Shown: one piece after another, positions 1-8,148 of the stretch
Layout: each line of letters begins with the position of its first letter
How positions within the stretch are numbered: the stretch's first letter is position 1
DNA from: an uncultured Bacteroidia bacterium
GTDB taxonomy: Bacteria > Bacteroidota > Bacteroidia > Bacteroidales > Prolixibacteraceae
DNA: 43,840 nt
Assembly: GCA_903897145.1 (NCBI GenBank)
Contig: CAIUAN010000004.1
Location: forward strand, 1-43,840
Direction: 5' to 3'
Translations under genes and position numbers: made by a program
The notes under the pieces: model-generated
Told to the model about the DNA's origin: nothing
The model's database searches: none
The model's input: the letters and a program-made list of their open reading frames with translations, nothing else

Positions 1-1368
1 GGAAGAATATCTGAGCCTGCATCTAAGGGAATTACGGAGCAATTGGTTTCTAAGGGCTTTTTGGCTGGCAGGATGAAAACTGGAACTCCAGTTCGGATCG
101 ACAAGAGAACGATCGATTTTGACCGTCTAATTCGTCAGGATGGCGATGAAGTAACGAATCAATTTAGCTTCCTTCCAAAGTCAAGTGAAGAGCTCCCTAA
201 GCTCCCTTGCTATATTACTTATACGAATGCAAAGGTTCATGCTATAATCGAAACTGGGTTCAAGGATAGTCCACTTTTTGATGGGACGATCCAAGGGTTA
301 GGCCCGCGCTATTGTCCAAGCATCGAAACTAAATTAATTACGTTCGCCGACAAGGATCAACATCAATTGTATTTGGAACCTGAGGGTGTTGATTCATTAG
401 AGTACTATTTGAACGGGTTCTCCTCTTCCTTAAGTTGGAGGGTTCAAAACGACGCCATACATGCTATTCCTGGGTTAGAGAATTCTAAAATTATGAAGCC
501 GGGTTATGCGATCGAATACGATTACTTTATCCCTACTCAGTTAAATCATACCTTAGAGACTAAATTAGTCCATAATTTATTCTTTGCTGGTCAAATAAAT
601 GGCACTACTGGTTATGAAGAGGCAGGTGCTCAAGGGATTATGGCTGGAATCAATGCACATCTTAAGATAAATAATCTAGATCCATTGGTACTTTCTCGAA
701 GCGAGGCCTATATCGGAGTATTGATTGATGATTTGGTAACCAAAGGTGTTGATGAGCCCTATCGAATGTTTACTTCCCGGGCTGAATATCGTTTGCTCTT
801 AAGGCAAGACAATGCCGATGAGCGCCTCACTCCTATCGGACATAGAATTGGATTGGCGACAGATGAGCGACACGATCGTCTTATTCGTAAGGTGGCATTA
901 AAAGATAATCTGGTTAGCTTTTGCAAGAATTTCTCTGTGAAGCCCGATTTAATTAATGAGTTTTTGGGTTCCAAAGGATCTAGTCTTTTGCGACAAAACA
1001 TAAAATTAGATGCTCTTATCAAGCGTCCTCATATTGATATTTTTGAACTAGTAGCCGTGATTAAACCTCTTCAAGATATACATGACTCCTTGGAGTTATC
1101 TTTGCAACGTGAAGTGTTTGAATCTGCAGAAATTCTAATCAAATATTCGGGCTATATTGAACGAGAAAATATCGTGGCAGAAAAATTACAGCGATTAGAA
1201 AACGTTCAAATTTTGGAGAAGTTTAATTACAATTCAATCGAATCTTTGTCAACCGAGGCGCGTCAGAAATTAGAGAAGGTTAAACCAAAAACCATTGGTC
1301 AGGCCGCTCGAATTCCAGGGGTCTCTCCTAGCGATATTAATGTGCTTTTGGTGCTGATGGGCAGATGA
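1..1368 (+). CDS. mnmG: tRNA uridine-5-carboxymethylaminomethyl modification enzyme MnmG (5' end missing)
   Basis: MnmG (GidA) is the FAD-dependent partner of MnmE that builds the cmnm5 group on the wobble uridine of some tRNAs in the cytoplasm. The frame is open from base 1, so the gene starts outside the window. About 455 of the usual 620 or so residues are visible, and the N-terminal dinucleotide-binding Rossmann motif is missing. Both family signatures are present: GPRYCPSIE at visible residues 101-109 and GQINGTTGYEEAGAQG at 197-212. The C-terminal helical domain is complete and ends at a TGA whose last base touches the parS-like palindrome. An internal TTG at base 43 is not a plausible start because the conserved sequence continues upstream of it. 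The identification is secure. Confidence 0.96.
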   Translation, partial: GRISEPASKGITEQLVSKGFLAGRMKTGTPVRIDKRTIDFDRLIRQDGDEVTNQFSFLPKSSEELPKLPCYITYTNAKVHAIIETGFKDSPLFDGTIQGLGPRYCPSIETKLITFADKDQHQLYLEPEGVDSLEYYLNGFSSSLSWRVQNDAIHAIPGLENSKIMKPGYAIEYDYFIPTQLNHTLETKLVHNLFFAGQINGTTGYEEAGAQGIMAGINAHLKINNLDPLVLSRSEAYIGVLIDDLVTKGVDEPYRMFTSRAEYRLLLRQDNADERLTPIGHRIGLATDERHDRLIRKVALKDNLVSFCKNFSVKPDLINEFLGSKGSSLLRQNIKLDALIKRPHIDIFELVAVIKPLQDIHDSLELSLQREVFESAEILIKYSGYIERENIVAEKLQRLENVQILEKFNYNSIESLSTEARQKLEKVKPKTIGQAARIPGVSPSDINVLLVLMGR

Positions 1369-1384
1369 TGTTCCACGTGGAACA
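1369..1384. promoter_or_regulatory. parS-like ParB-binding palindrome
   Basis: TGTTCCACGTGGAACA is a perfect 16-bp palindrome, and the flanking A and T extend it to 18 bp (1368-1385). It fits the chromosomal parS consensus TGTTnCACGTGnAACA bound by ParB/Spo0J. It starts directly after the mnmG stop codon, between mnmG and apt. gidA/mnmG is classically close to the origin and to parAB in many bacteria, which adds weight. ParA and ParB are not in the window, so the function is inferred from sequence alone. Confidence 0.8.
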
Positions 1385-1411
1385 TTTTGAATTTTTCTAA
1401 AATTATAATCT

Positions 1412-1936
1412 ATGGATCTCGCTTTTGTAAAGCTGTCGGTTCGCAATATCCCCGATTATCCAAAGCCGGGAATTAATTTTAAAGATGTCTCTTCCGCCTT
1501 TCGGGATGGCGAAATATTCCATTTTATATCAACGTCGATTGCCGATCATTATTTGAATCTGGGTATTACGAAGGTGCTAGGAATCGAGTCCAGAGGTTTT
1601 ATTCTGGGCGGAAGTCTAGCCGATCGATTAGGCGCTGGATTTGTTCCAATTCGCAAATCAGGTAAATTACCTGCAGCTGTATTTTCCCAATCCTTCGATT
1701 TAGAATATGGGTCCGATACGTTGGAGATTCATCAAGATGCCTTGTCTTCAGATGACGTGGTTTTGATCCATGACGATATCTTGGCTACCGGCGGTACTAT
1801 GGGAGCTGCGATAAGTCTTGTCCGCCGTTTTGGCATCTCCAACATCTATGTGAATGCATTTATTGAACTTGATTTTTTAGGCGGTAAAGAGAGTTTAGAT
1901 CCCACAGTACCTGTTTGGTCATTGATTCATTTTTAG
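1412..1936 (+). CDS. apt: adenine phosphoribosyltransferase
   Basis: Apt salvages adenine by joining it to PRPP to give AMP and pyrophosphate, in the cytoplasm. The 174 residues match the compact length of the family (about 170-183). The type I phosphoribosyltransferase PRPP loop is clear at residues 116-129 (VVLIHDDILATGGT). The N-terminal region with RNIPDYPKPGINFKD (11-25) and the LEYGSDTLEIHQDA segment (97-110) are typical of Apt. The ATG at 1412 lies 27 bases after the parS-like palindrome. uvrC follows 9 bases after the stop, so the two are probably co-transcribed, and mnmG-apt-uvrC is a familiar Bacteroidia order. Confidence 0.95.
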   Translation: MDLAFVKLSVRNIPDYPKPGINFKDVSSAFRDGEIFHFISTSIADHYLNLGITKVLGIESRGFILGGSLADRLGAGFVPIRKSGKLPAAVFSQSFDLEYGSDTLEIHQDALSSDDVVLIHDDILATGGTMGAAISLVRRFGISNIYVNAFIELDFLGGKESLDPTVPVWSLIHF

Positions 1937-1945
1937 ATCAACGGT

Positions 1946-3754
1946 ATGAACTCTCCGAAATTATTCTCCGAACATCTGCGCGAATTGGTCTCCTTGCTGC
2001 CCGAATTGCCAGGTGTTTATCAGTATTATAATTCGGAGGGAAAGATCATCTATGTTGGGAAGGCAAAAAATTTGCGCAAGCGCGTAGCCTCCTATTTCAC
2101 CAAACATCACGACAGTCAAAAGACCGTTATTCTGGTTCGCAATATTGCCGATATAAAGCATATCGTGGTCGATAGCGAGGAAGATGCTTTGCTATTGGAG
2201 AATAACCTAATTAAGAAATACCAACCCAGGTATAATGTGCTTCTGAAGGATGATAAATCATTTCCTTGGATTTGTATCAAAAATGAGCCATTCCCTCGAG
2301 TCTTTTTTACCCGTAATGTGATTCGCGATGGTTCTCAGTATTTTGGTCCCTATACCTCCACGGTTATGGTGCGAACATTATTGGATGTTGTTAAACGACT
2401 CTATCCAATTCGGAATTGTAACTTAAATTTATCACCCTCATCAGCTGACAAAAATAAATTTAAAGTTTGTTTGGAATATCAAATAGGGAACTGTATGGGC
2501 CCATGCGAAGGTCATCAAACTTCGGAAGACTATCTCGAAGGAATAGCACAAATTAAGGATATTCTGAAGGGAAATCTTTCCGCCGTTGTCGCTCATTTGT
2601 CCAAAAAAATGACTTTAGCTGCAGAAGAATATAAGTTCGAATTGGCTGATAAAATAAAAAATAAGCTATTTATACTTGAAAATTACAAGAGTAAATCCAC
2701 AATTGTAAGTTCCTCGATTACAAATGTAGATGTATTTTCATTGGACGAAGATGAGCATTATGCCTACGTGAATTTCTTAAGAGTCGTAGACGGAGCAATT
2801 ATACAAGCCCATACTTTAGAGATCAAAAAGCGACTTGCGGAATCAAAAGAGGAGCTACTAGCATTGGGTATTATTGAGATTAGACAGAAATTCTTTTTGA
2901 ATTCGAAAGAGATCCTGCTCCCCTATTTATTAGACATCGAATTGAAAGATGTGAAAATGATTGTTCCACAGATTGGGGATAAGCGAAAACTATTAGAGCT
3001 CTCAGAGAGAAATGTTAAGTATTATAAATTAGATAAAAATAGGCAACAGTCGTTGCGAACTCCGATGGATCGGACCGATCGGTTGCTAAAACAAATGCAA
3101 CAAGATTTAAGATTGAAAGAGTTGCCGCGACGAATTGAGTGCTTTGATAACTCAAATATTCAGGGCGCTTATCCGGTCGCTGCCTGTGTGGTTTTTATAA
3201 ATGGGAAGCCCGCAAAACGAGAGTACCGACATTTTAATATTAAAACCGTTGAAGGCCCAGATGACTTTGCATCTATGGAAGAGGTTATCTTTCGGAGATA
3301 TCAGCGCGTGTTAAATGAAGGGACTGAGCTTCCACAGCTAATCTTAATTGATGGAGGCAAGGGTCAGTTAAGTTCCGCCATAAATTCATTGGAGAAATTA
3401 AATCTTAGAGGCACAATTCCAGTCGTCGGAATTGCAAAAAGATTGGAAGAGTTGATGTATCCCGATGATCCAATTCCGCTTTATTTGGATAAAAATTCTG
3501 AAACTCTTCGAATTCTACAACAGCTCAGGAATGAGGCACACAGATTTGGAATTACCTTCCACCGGGATAAGCGATCTAAGGCGTTTATCTCAAATGAGCT
3601 TTCTAATGTCGTTGGAATAGGTGAAAAGACGATTGAATTGCTTATGCAGAAGTTTAAATCAGTCGCACGATTAAAAGTTACACCCGTTGAAAAAATAGCC
3701 GGAGTTGTTGGGAAAGATAAAGCGGAAAAGATTTCGGACTATTTTAAAATTTAG
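1946..3754 (+). CDS. uvrC: excinuclease ABC subunit C
   Basis: UvrC makes the dual incisions in nucleotide excision repair after UvrA/UvrB damage recognition. The 602 residues are standard length. In order: an N-terminal GIY-YIG nuclease domain (GVY at 23-25, YVG at 36-38, for the 3' cut); four cysteines around residue 155-190 that resemble the Fe-S motif reported in UvrC; a UVR segment around 205-240; the RNase H-like 5' nuclease domain with CFDNSN (D401) and IDGGKGQ (D469); and a C-terminal helix-hairpin-helix region (about 550-600, VVGIGEKT). All domains are intact. The gene ends with TAG, which shows that amber is an ordinary stop here. It converges with lplA. Confidence 0.97.
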   Translation: MNSPKLFSEHLRELVSLLPELPGVYQYYNSEGKIIYVGKAKNLRKRVASYFTKHHDSQKTVILVRNIADIKHIVVDSEEDALLLENNLIKKYQPRYNVLLKDDKSFPWICIKNEPFPRVFFTRNVIRDGSQYFGPYTSTVMVRTLLDVVKRLYPIRNCNLNLSPSSADKNKFKVCLEYQIGNCMGPCEGHQTSEDYLEGIAQIKDILKGNLSAVVAHLSKKMTLAAEEYKFELADKIKNKLFILENYKSKSTIVSSSITNVDVFSLDEDEHYAYVNFLRVVDGAIIQAHTLEIKKRLAESKEELLALGIIEIRQKFFLNSKEILLPYLLDIELKDVKMIVPQIGDKRKLLELSERNVKYYKLDKNRQQSLRTPMDRTDRLLKQMQQDLRLKELPRRIECFDNSNIQGAYPVAACVVFINGKPAKREYRHFNIKTVEGPDDFASMEEVIFRRYQRVLNEGTELPQLILIDGGKGQLSSAINSLEKLNLRGTIPVVGIAKRLEELMYPDDPIPLYLDKNSETLRILQQLRNEAHRFGITFHRDKRSKAFISNELSNVVGIGEKTIELLMQKFKSVARLKVTPVEKIAGVVGKDKAEKISDYFKI

Positions 3755-3780
3755 ATTTTGTGATTTTGTGATTTTTTTGT

Positions 3781-4761
3781 TTAAAATAATTGCGCACAGA
3801 AATGGTCTACGTTAAGGGCTAAATGAGGGGCTCCTTTTTTAGCCTTCTCAATAGCCTCTGTTACCAATTTAAAATCATGTGGAGTTTTAAAGAGTGAATT
3901 CTCCAGTGCACTGAAAAACTCTTTGTGGTTTGAGTTCTTCTCAAATTTTGCGTTTTGGATAACCCCTTTTTCAATTGATAAAATAGCCGTCACCGAATCA
4001 TCGCCAAACTGAATTGAATTTTCAAAAACATATTTAGGCGAATAGCCATATATCCAGTCCCAAGTTTCAAATTTATCTTTCGCAATTATATGAATTGCAA
4101 TTTCTTCATCATTGCTAAGTCGTCGCAGGTCAGGATCCTTTTTATCTTTAGTTATTTCAGTGAAAATTCTTCTTGTAAATCCCTCAATCGAAATGGGGGT
4201 CTTTAGATGACCGAGAATGTTCACAACAGGTGATCTAACCGACTTAATCGCCTTGTCTGCATAACGAGAGCGATCATTTTTAAGACTGTCGGAAAGCATG
4301 CTTAAATCGGAATTAAATAGCAAGGTGCCGTGTGATAACACTCTCGATTTATAAATATGCATGGCGTTGCCTGAGACCTTCTTATTATCTATTAAAAGAT
4401 CATTTCTTCCTGAAAATTCGGCGTTTAAACCTAGACTTTTCAGGGCTTCAAGAATGGGATTGGTAAAGATTTTGAAATTTATTTTATCTCGCTCCGGGCA
4501 GTTGTGAATGAAGCTGAAATTTAAATTATTTAGATCTTGGTAAACAGCTCCTCCTCCTGTAATTCGTCGAGCTAGCTTTACTTCATTGGTAAGAACCCCT
4601 TTTAAATTTATTTCAGCTAGCAGATTTTGATGCTTTCCCACTACAATGGATGGCTCATTAAGGTAAAGCAGAAATAATTCTTCGTCCCCATTTTTTAGGA
4701 AATACTCCTCCGTGGCTAAATTAAAATAGGGGTTGTTACTATTGGAGATAATGCATCTCAT
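3781..4761 (-). CDS. lplA: lipoate-protein ligase A
   Basis: LplA activates lipoate with ATP and attaches it to lysines on the E2 subunits of 2-oxoacid dehydrogenases and on GcvH. The diagnostic RRITGGGAVYQD motif lies near residues 65-76, and the lysine-bearing KKVSGNA motif of the BPL/LplA fold near 125. A C-terminal accessory domain with a CNDF-like surface is present. The frame also runs to a TTG at 4773, but the ATG at 4761 begins the family-typical sequence MRCIISNSNNPYFNLATEEY, so 326 residues is preferred. A -7 element at 4803-4796 would give a leader of roughly 30 bases. The gene converges with uvrC. Confidence 0.92.
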   Translation of the reverse strand: MRCIISNSNNPYFNLATEEYFLKNGDEELFLLYLNEPSIVVGKHQNLLAEINLKGVLTNEVKLARRITGGGAVYQDLNNLNFSFIHNCPERDKINFKIFTNPILEALKSLGLNAEFSGRNDLLIDNKKVSGNAMHIYKSRVLSHGTLLFNSDLSMLSDSLKNDRSRYADKAIKSVRSPVVNILGHLKTPISIEGFTRRIFTEITKDKKDPDLRRLSNDEEIAIHIIAKDKFETWDWIYGYSPKYVFENSIQFGDDSVTAILSIEKGVIQNAKFEKNSNHKEFFSALENSLFKTPHDFKLVTEAIEKAKKGAPHLALNVDHFCAQLF

Positions 4762-4795
4762 TTGCGTTTCCAAATAATGAAGTTAAGTTCTGCTG

Positions 4796-4803
4796 CAAAG
4801 ATA
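4796..4803 (-). promoter_or_regulatory. candidate -7 promoter element for lplA
   Basis: On the reverse strand this reads TATCTTTG, an exact TAnnTTTG match to the Bacteroidota primary sigma -7 element. It lies 35 bases upstream of the lplA ATG and downstream of the tRNA terminator, so lplA would have its own promoter. I see no good TTTG at the -33 position. Confidence 0.45.
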
Positions 4804-4851
4804 AACGTTCTTTGGTAATATTTTTATCTGATTGGCTGTTTGTATTTAAGT

Positions 4852-4886
4852 AAAAACCCCTGTAAGAGTTTGACTTACAGGGGTTT
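4852..4886 (-). terminator. Rho-independent terminator after tRNA-fMet
   Basis: Two 13-base arms (4854-4866 and 4874-4886, AAACCCCTGTAAG and its complement) enclose a 7-base loop. In the reverse-strand transcript the stem is followed by a short U-run. It sits 4 bases beyond the 3' end of the tRNA, as expected for a single-gene tRNA unit. Confidence 0.88.
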
Positions 4887-4890
4887 CTTG

Positions 4891-4963
<73 letters not shown>

Positions 4964-5007
4964 ATATATCTTTGTACTTAAATGAACGTTGTTGCTTTCT
5001 GAGGGTA

Positions 5008-5038
5008 CAAATCTAAGGAGAATTCCCCGGAATTCAAA
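5008..5038 (-). promoter_or_regulatory. promoter of tRNA-fMet
   Basis: On the reverse strand a TTTG (5038-5035) is followed after exactly 19 bases by TAGATTTG (5015-5008). This is a perfect match to the Bacteroidota -33/-7 promoter consensus (TTTG, about 19 bases, TAnnTTTG). Transcription would begin near 5001-5003, about 40 bases upstream of the mature tRNA 5' end. Confidence 0.82.
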
Positions 5039-5188
5039 GGAATCTGGGATAAAAATCATATGCAATTGTATTCCAGTTAGATAACGAATTATTAGTCTGG
5101 ACCTCTTTTGTTTAATTTGACCTTAATAAATTCATACTTTTTCTATAAATAGGTTAACTTTATTAAATCATTAACATTAATCTAAAAG

Positions 5189-5220
5189 TTTTAACCTTGA
5201 AAAGGATTAAGTTAACTTTG
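5189..5220 (+). promoter_or_regulatory. promoter of the alpha-glucan phosphorylase gene
   Basis: TTTT at 5189-5192 lies 20 bases upstream of TAACTTTG (5213-5220), which matches the TAnnTTTG -7 consensus exactly. The 5' leader would be about 60 bases. The same GTTAACTTT word also occurs about 60 bases upstream near 5153-5161. The divergent tRNA promoter is 5008-5038; the rest of the 4964-5286 gap holds no other feature I can support. Confidence 0.6.
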
Positions 5221-5286
5221 TTAGCTTAGAACAAGAGCAAAGCACTTTTTAAGTGCGCTAATTTCAGAATTTAGAATCTTAAAGAA

Positions 5287-7878
5287 ATGGAAAATCAAAT
5301 CCCTAACATAAGACAAGTTGAGAACCTTGGGCCAACTTGGAAGAAAATTATTGTTGAATCAAATGTTCCAGACGAACTTTTACCACTGCGTGAAATTGCT
5401 AGAAATATTTGGTGGGTTTGGAGCGACCAGGCTAGATCATTGTTTAATGAAATAGATCCTATCATCTGGGAAAACTGCCAACATAATCCGATTGTTCTAT
5501 TAGAAGAGACTAGCCTTAGTCGTTATGATGCTCTAAAATCAGATACAACATTTGTTCAACGTATGAAATCAGTTGAGCAGCAGTTAAAAAATTACATCGC
5601 TGATAGACAGGTTCTTAGAGGTCCTAGCATTGCCTATTTTAGCATGGAGTTTGGATTGCATAGCAGTTTAAAGATTTATTCTGGCGGGCTGGGAATTTTA
5701 GCAGGCGATTTTTTAAAGGAAGCAAGCGATTCTAAAGTTAACATGACGGGTATCGGTCTATTGTATCGATTCGGTTATTTTAAACAAATTATATCAGGTC
5801 AAGGAGAGCAGATTGCTCAATATGACGCGGAGCATTTTTCTAAGATTCCTATCCAGCCTGTCATGGATAGTGATGGTTCGTGGATTACCATTGCCATTGA
5901 CATGCCTGGACGAATCGTATATGCCCATGCTTGGTCTGTAAAAATTGGTAGCATTACCCTTTATCTTTTAGATACTGATCTTGATGTAAATCAGGATTTA
6001 GACCGTTTTATCACGCACCATTTATATGGTGGGGATAATGAAAATCGTTTAAAACAGGAGATGGTGCTTGGCTTAGGCGGGATCAAATTACTTGAAAAGC
6101 TAGGTCTGCAAGCTGAAATATACCATTGCAATGAAGGGCATGCCGCTTTTATTGGCTTAGAAAGAGTTAAGAACCTCATGGAATATTCAGGTCTTACATT
6201 TGCTCAGGCTCATGAGATTGTTCGGGCATCAACGCTGTTTACAACCCATACCCCAGTGCCGGCAGGTCACGACTCTTTTCATGTTGATCTATTTAAGCTC
6301 TACATGGGAAACATGGCTGCTAAAATGAAAATTTCTTTGGATGAGTTTTTATTTCTTGGTAAGGCTACAACACAAGATGACCATTTTAATATGAGCTACT
6401 TAGCATCAAATATGTCGCAAGAGATTAACGGCGTTAGCATGTTGCATGGTAAAATTAGTAAGAAAGTCCTTTCTGATTTATATAAAGGATTTCTTCCTGA
6501 AGAACTGGATAATATTGGGTATGTAACCAACGGTGTTCACTATCCAACTTGGGCAGCTCCAGAATGGAAAATTATTCATGAAAAGTTCTTAGCACCTGAA
6601 AATCTGCCTGTTGATATTCATGAATACGAACAAGAGGAAGAGGTACAAGCTTGGAGTAAAGTTTATAAAGTAGAGGATGACGTAATTTGGGAAACAAAAT
6701 CTCAACTTCGTGAAAAACTTGTTCGCTATGTTAAACAACGTTTCTCTGATACGCATATTCAACGGAATGAAAGTCCAAAATATATTTCAGAAGCAACTTC
6801 AAAATTAAATCCCCAAGCACTTACCATCGGTTTTGCACGTCGATTTGCCACCTATAAAAGGGCTCATTTATTATTCCGGAATCTGGATCGGCTAGCAAAG
6901 ATTGTAAATAACCCGGATCGACCAGTTCAATTTTTATTTGCTGGGAAAGCCCATCCTGCCGATAAGGCCGGACAAGATTTGATTAAATTCATCTTTGAGA
7001 TTTCTAAAAGGCCAGAGTTTATTGGACGAATTTTATTCATTCAAAATTACGATATGAACCTAGCAAAGATGCTCGTTCAAGGTTGTGATGTTTGGATGAA
7101 CACCCCTACTCGACCGCTTGAAGCTTCTGGTACGTCAGGTGAAAAGGGCGTTATGAATGGGACGCTCCATTTCTCTGTTCTCGATGGCTGGTGGGTCGAA
7201 GGGTATAAAAAAGATGCTGGATGGTCGCTCCCTCTTGAGCAAACTTTTGATAATGACGAGCTACAGGACGATTTAGATGCCGAGGCTATCTACTCAATTT
7301 TTGAAAATGAGATTGTCCCAGCTTATTACTATCGGAATGAAAAAGGACTTCCAATCTTATGGATTGACTTTATAAAAAATACATTCGCTGAAGTGGCACC
7401 TAATTTTACCACCAAACGAATGATGAAAGATTATTTCAACCGCTACTATATCCCATTAGCAGCGCGACTTGGTAGATTGAAGGATAATAATTTCCTTAAA
7501 GCCAAAGAGATTTCAGCCTGGAAAGACAAAGTGTTAAAGGTCTGGGATCAAATAGAGGTGGTAAGTATTCAGTTGGCTGATGGTATAACGAATACCTATA
7601 CCATGGGTAAGACGTATGAAGCTCATCTCGTCCTAGATAACAAAGGTCTCTCTTCTGATGAGATTGGCGTTGAAGTGGTTATTGCAACAGGAACTGAAAA
7701 TCCGCAATATGTTGAAAAGCATGAGTTTGTAGCCGGTAAAACGGAGAATGGATTAACTCACTACTCCTTAGAGTTAACACTCACAAAACCAGGGGCCTAT
7801 AATTATGGCGTTCGGATTTACCCCAAAAATGAGGCGTTGCCTAATCGACAAGATTTTAGAATTCTTAAATGGATTTAA
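5287..7878 (+). CDS. glgP: alpha-glucan (glycogen/starch) phosphorylase, GT35 family
   Basis: This enzyme releases glucose 1-phosphate from the non-reducing ends of glycogen or maltodextrins, using pyridoxal phosphate. The 863 residues and the N-terminal DUF3417-like segment (about 30-80, REIARNIWWVWSDQARSLF) place it in the shorter, ancient alpha-glucan phosphorylase branch, not the MalP/GlgP branch. The PLP region EASGTSGEKGVMNGT puts the cofactor lysine at about K620. YFSMEFGLHSSLKIYSGGLG (about 115-135) and the HTPVPAGHDSF segment are well preserved. It is likely cytoplasmic glycogen turnover. The stop is followed after 3 bases, in the same frame, by the ATG of a broken small reading frame. 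The symbol glgP is by family, not proven orthology. Confidence 0.93.
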   Translation: MENQIPNIRQVENLGPTWKKIIVESNVPDELLPLREIARNIWWVWSDQARSLFNEIDPIIWENCQHNPIVLLEETSLSRYDALKSDTTFVQRMKSVEQQLKNYIADRQVLRGPSIAYFSMEFGLHSSLKIYSGGLGILAGDFLKEASDSKVNMTGIGLLYRFGYFKQIISGQGEQIAQYDAEHFSKIPIQPVMDSDGSWITIAIDMPGRIVYAHAWSVKIGSITLYLLDTDLDVNQDLDRFITHHLYGGDNENRLKQEMVLGLGGIKLLEKLGLQAEIYHCNEGHAAFIGLERVKNLMEYSGLTFAQAHEIVRASTLFTTHTPVPAGHDSFHVDLFKLYMGNMAAKMKISLDEFLFLGKATTQDDHFNMSYLASNMSQEINGVSMLHGKISKKVLSDLYKGFLPEELDNIGYVTNGVHYPTWAAPEWKIIHEKFLAPENLPVDIHEYEQEEEVQAWSKVYKVEDDVIWETKSQLREKLVRYVKQRFSDTHIQRNESPKYISEATSKLNPQALTIGFARRFATYKRAHLLFRNLDRLAKIVNNPDRPVQFLFAGKAHPADKAGQDLIKFIFEISKRPEFIGRILFIQNYDMNLAKMLVQGCDVWMNTPTRPLEASGTSGEKGVMNGTLHFSVLDGWWVEGYKKDAGWSLPLEQTFDNDELQDDLDAEAIYSIFENEIVPAYYYRNEKGLPILWIDFIKNTFAEVAPNFTTKRMMKDYFNRYYIPLAARLGRLKDNNFLKAKEISAWKDKVLKVWDQIEVVSIQLADGITNTYTMGKTYEAHLVLDNKGLSSDEIGVEVVIATGTENPQYVEKHEFVAGKTENGLTHYSLELTLTKPGAYNYGVRIYPKNEALPNRQDFRILKWI

Positions 7879-7881
7879 ATC

Positions 7882-8058
7882 ATGGAAGAGCAATCTAAAC
7901 CTTCACAGGATTAGAATTCCAAGCCTTATCCCTATCAAAACGTGGAACGAAGGGAGGAGATCAAAAAAGGCTTGGAAGAGGTGCAGGAAGCATCGAAGGA
8001 TCACGTTCCGTTTCGCGACCGGAAGAAGAAAAAGGTTCTTCAGTTTAGGGTTGACTAA
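7882..8058 (+). pseudogene. small reading frame interrupted by an in-frame TAG
   Basis: Starting 3 bases after the glgP stop and in the same frame, an ATG reads MEEQSKPSQD, then TAG (7912-7914), then a further 47 sense codons to TAA at 8056. The second part begins NSKPYPYQNVERREEIKKGL and ends in a very basic stretch (FRDRKKKKVLQFRVD). It has the look of a small charged protein: Lys/Arg/Glu-rich, with no stops after the amber codon. TAG is an ordinary stop elsewhere in the window (uvrC, TSUP gene), so this is best read as a gene broken by a point mutation, or as a shorter gene starting downstream, for example at GTG 7942. I do not recognise a family. Confidence 0.4.
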
Positions 8059-8060
8059 TT

Positions 8061-8148
8061 TCAAAGCCATTTGCTTAAACTTACATCGATGATGATTGGT
8101 ATTTTGGTATATTTCTCATCTTTGTAAAAAAAAGGCAAATGGCTTTGA
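8061..8148. repeat. 14-bp inverted repeat spanning the tsaB start codon
   Basis: TCAAAGCCATTTGC (8061-8074) is the exact reverse complement of 8135-8148, with 60 bases between the arms. The right arm contains the tsaB ATG (8139-8141). In a transcript that reads through from glgP the start codon would sit inside a 14-bp helix. A transcript starting from the putative promoter inside the loop would lack the left arm. Confidence 0.7.
8096..8124 (+). promoter_or_regulatory. candidate tsaB promoter
   Basis: TTG (8096-8098), an 18-base spacer and CATCTTTG (8117-8124, one mismatch to TAnnTTTG). The predicted start near 8130 would give a very short leader before the ATG at 8139. It lies in the loop of the inverted repeat. 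Confidence 0.35.

Noticed and set aside
7912-7914. TAG read through as an amino acid (code reassignment or selenocysteine/pyrrolysine-like recoding)
   Set aside because: uvrC and the TSUP gene end normally in TAG, and one isolated amber codon is no evidence for recoding.
7805-8092. A 95-codon frame overlapping the end of glgP
   Set aside because: It overlaps the conserved C-terminus of the phosphorylase in another frame and has unnatural composition.
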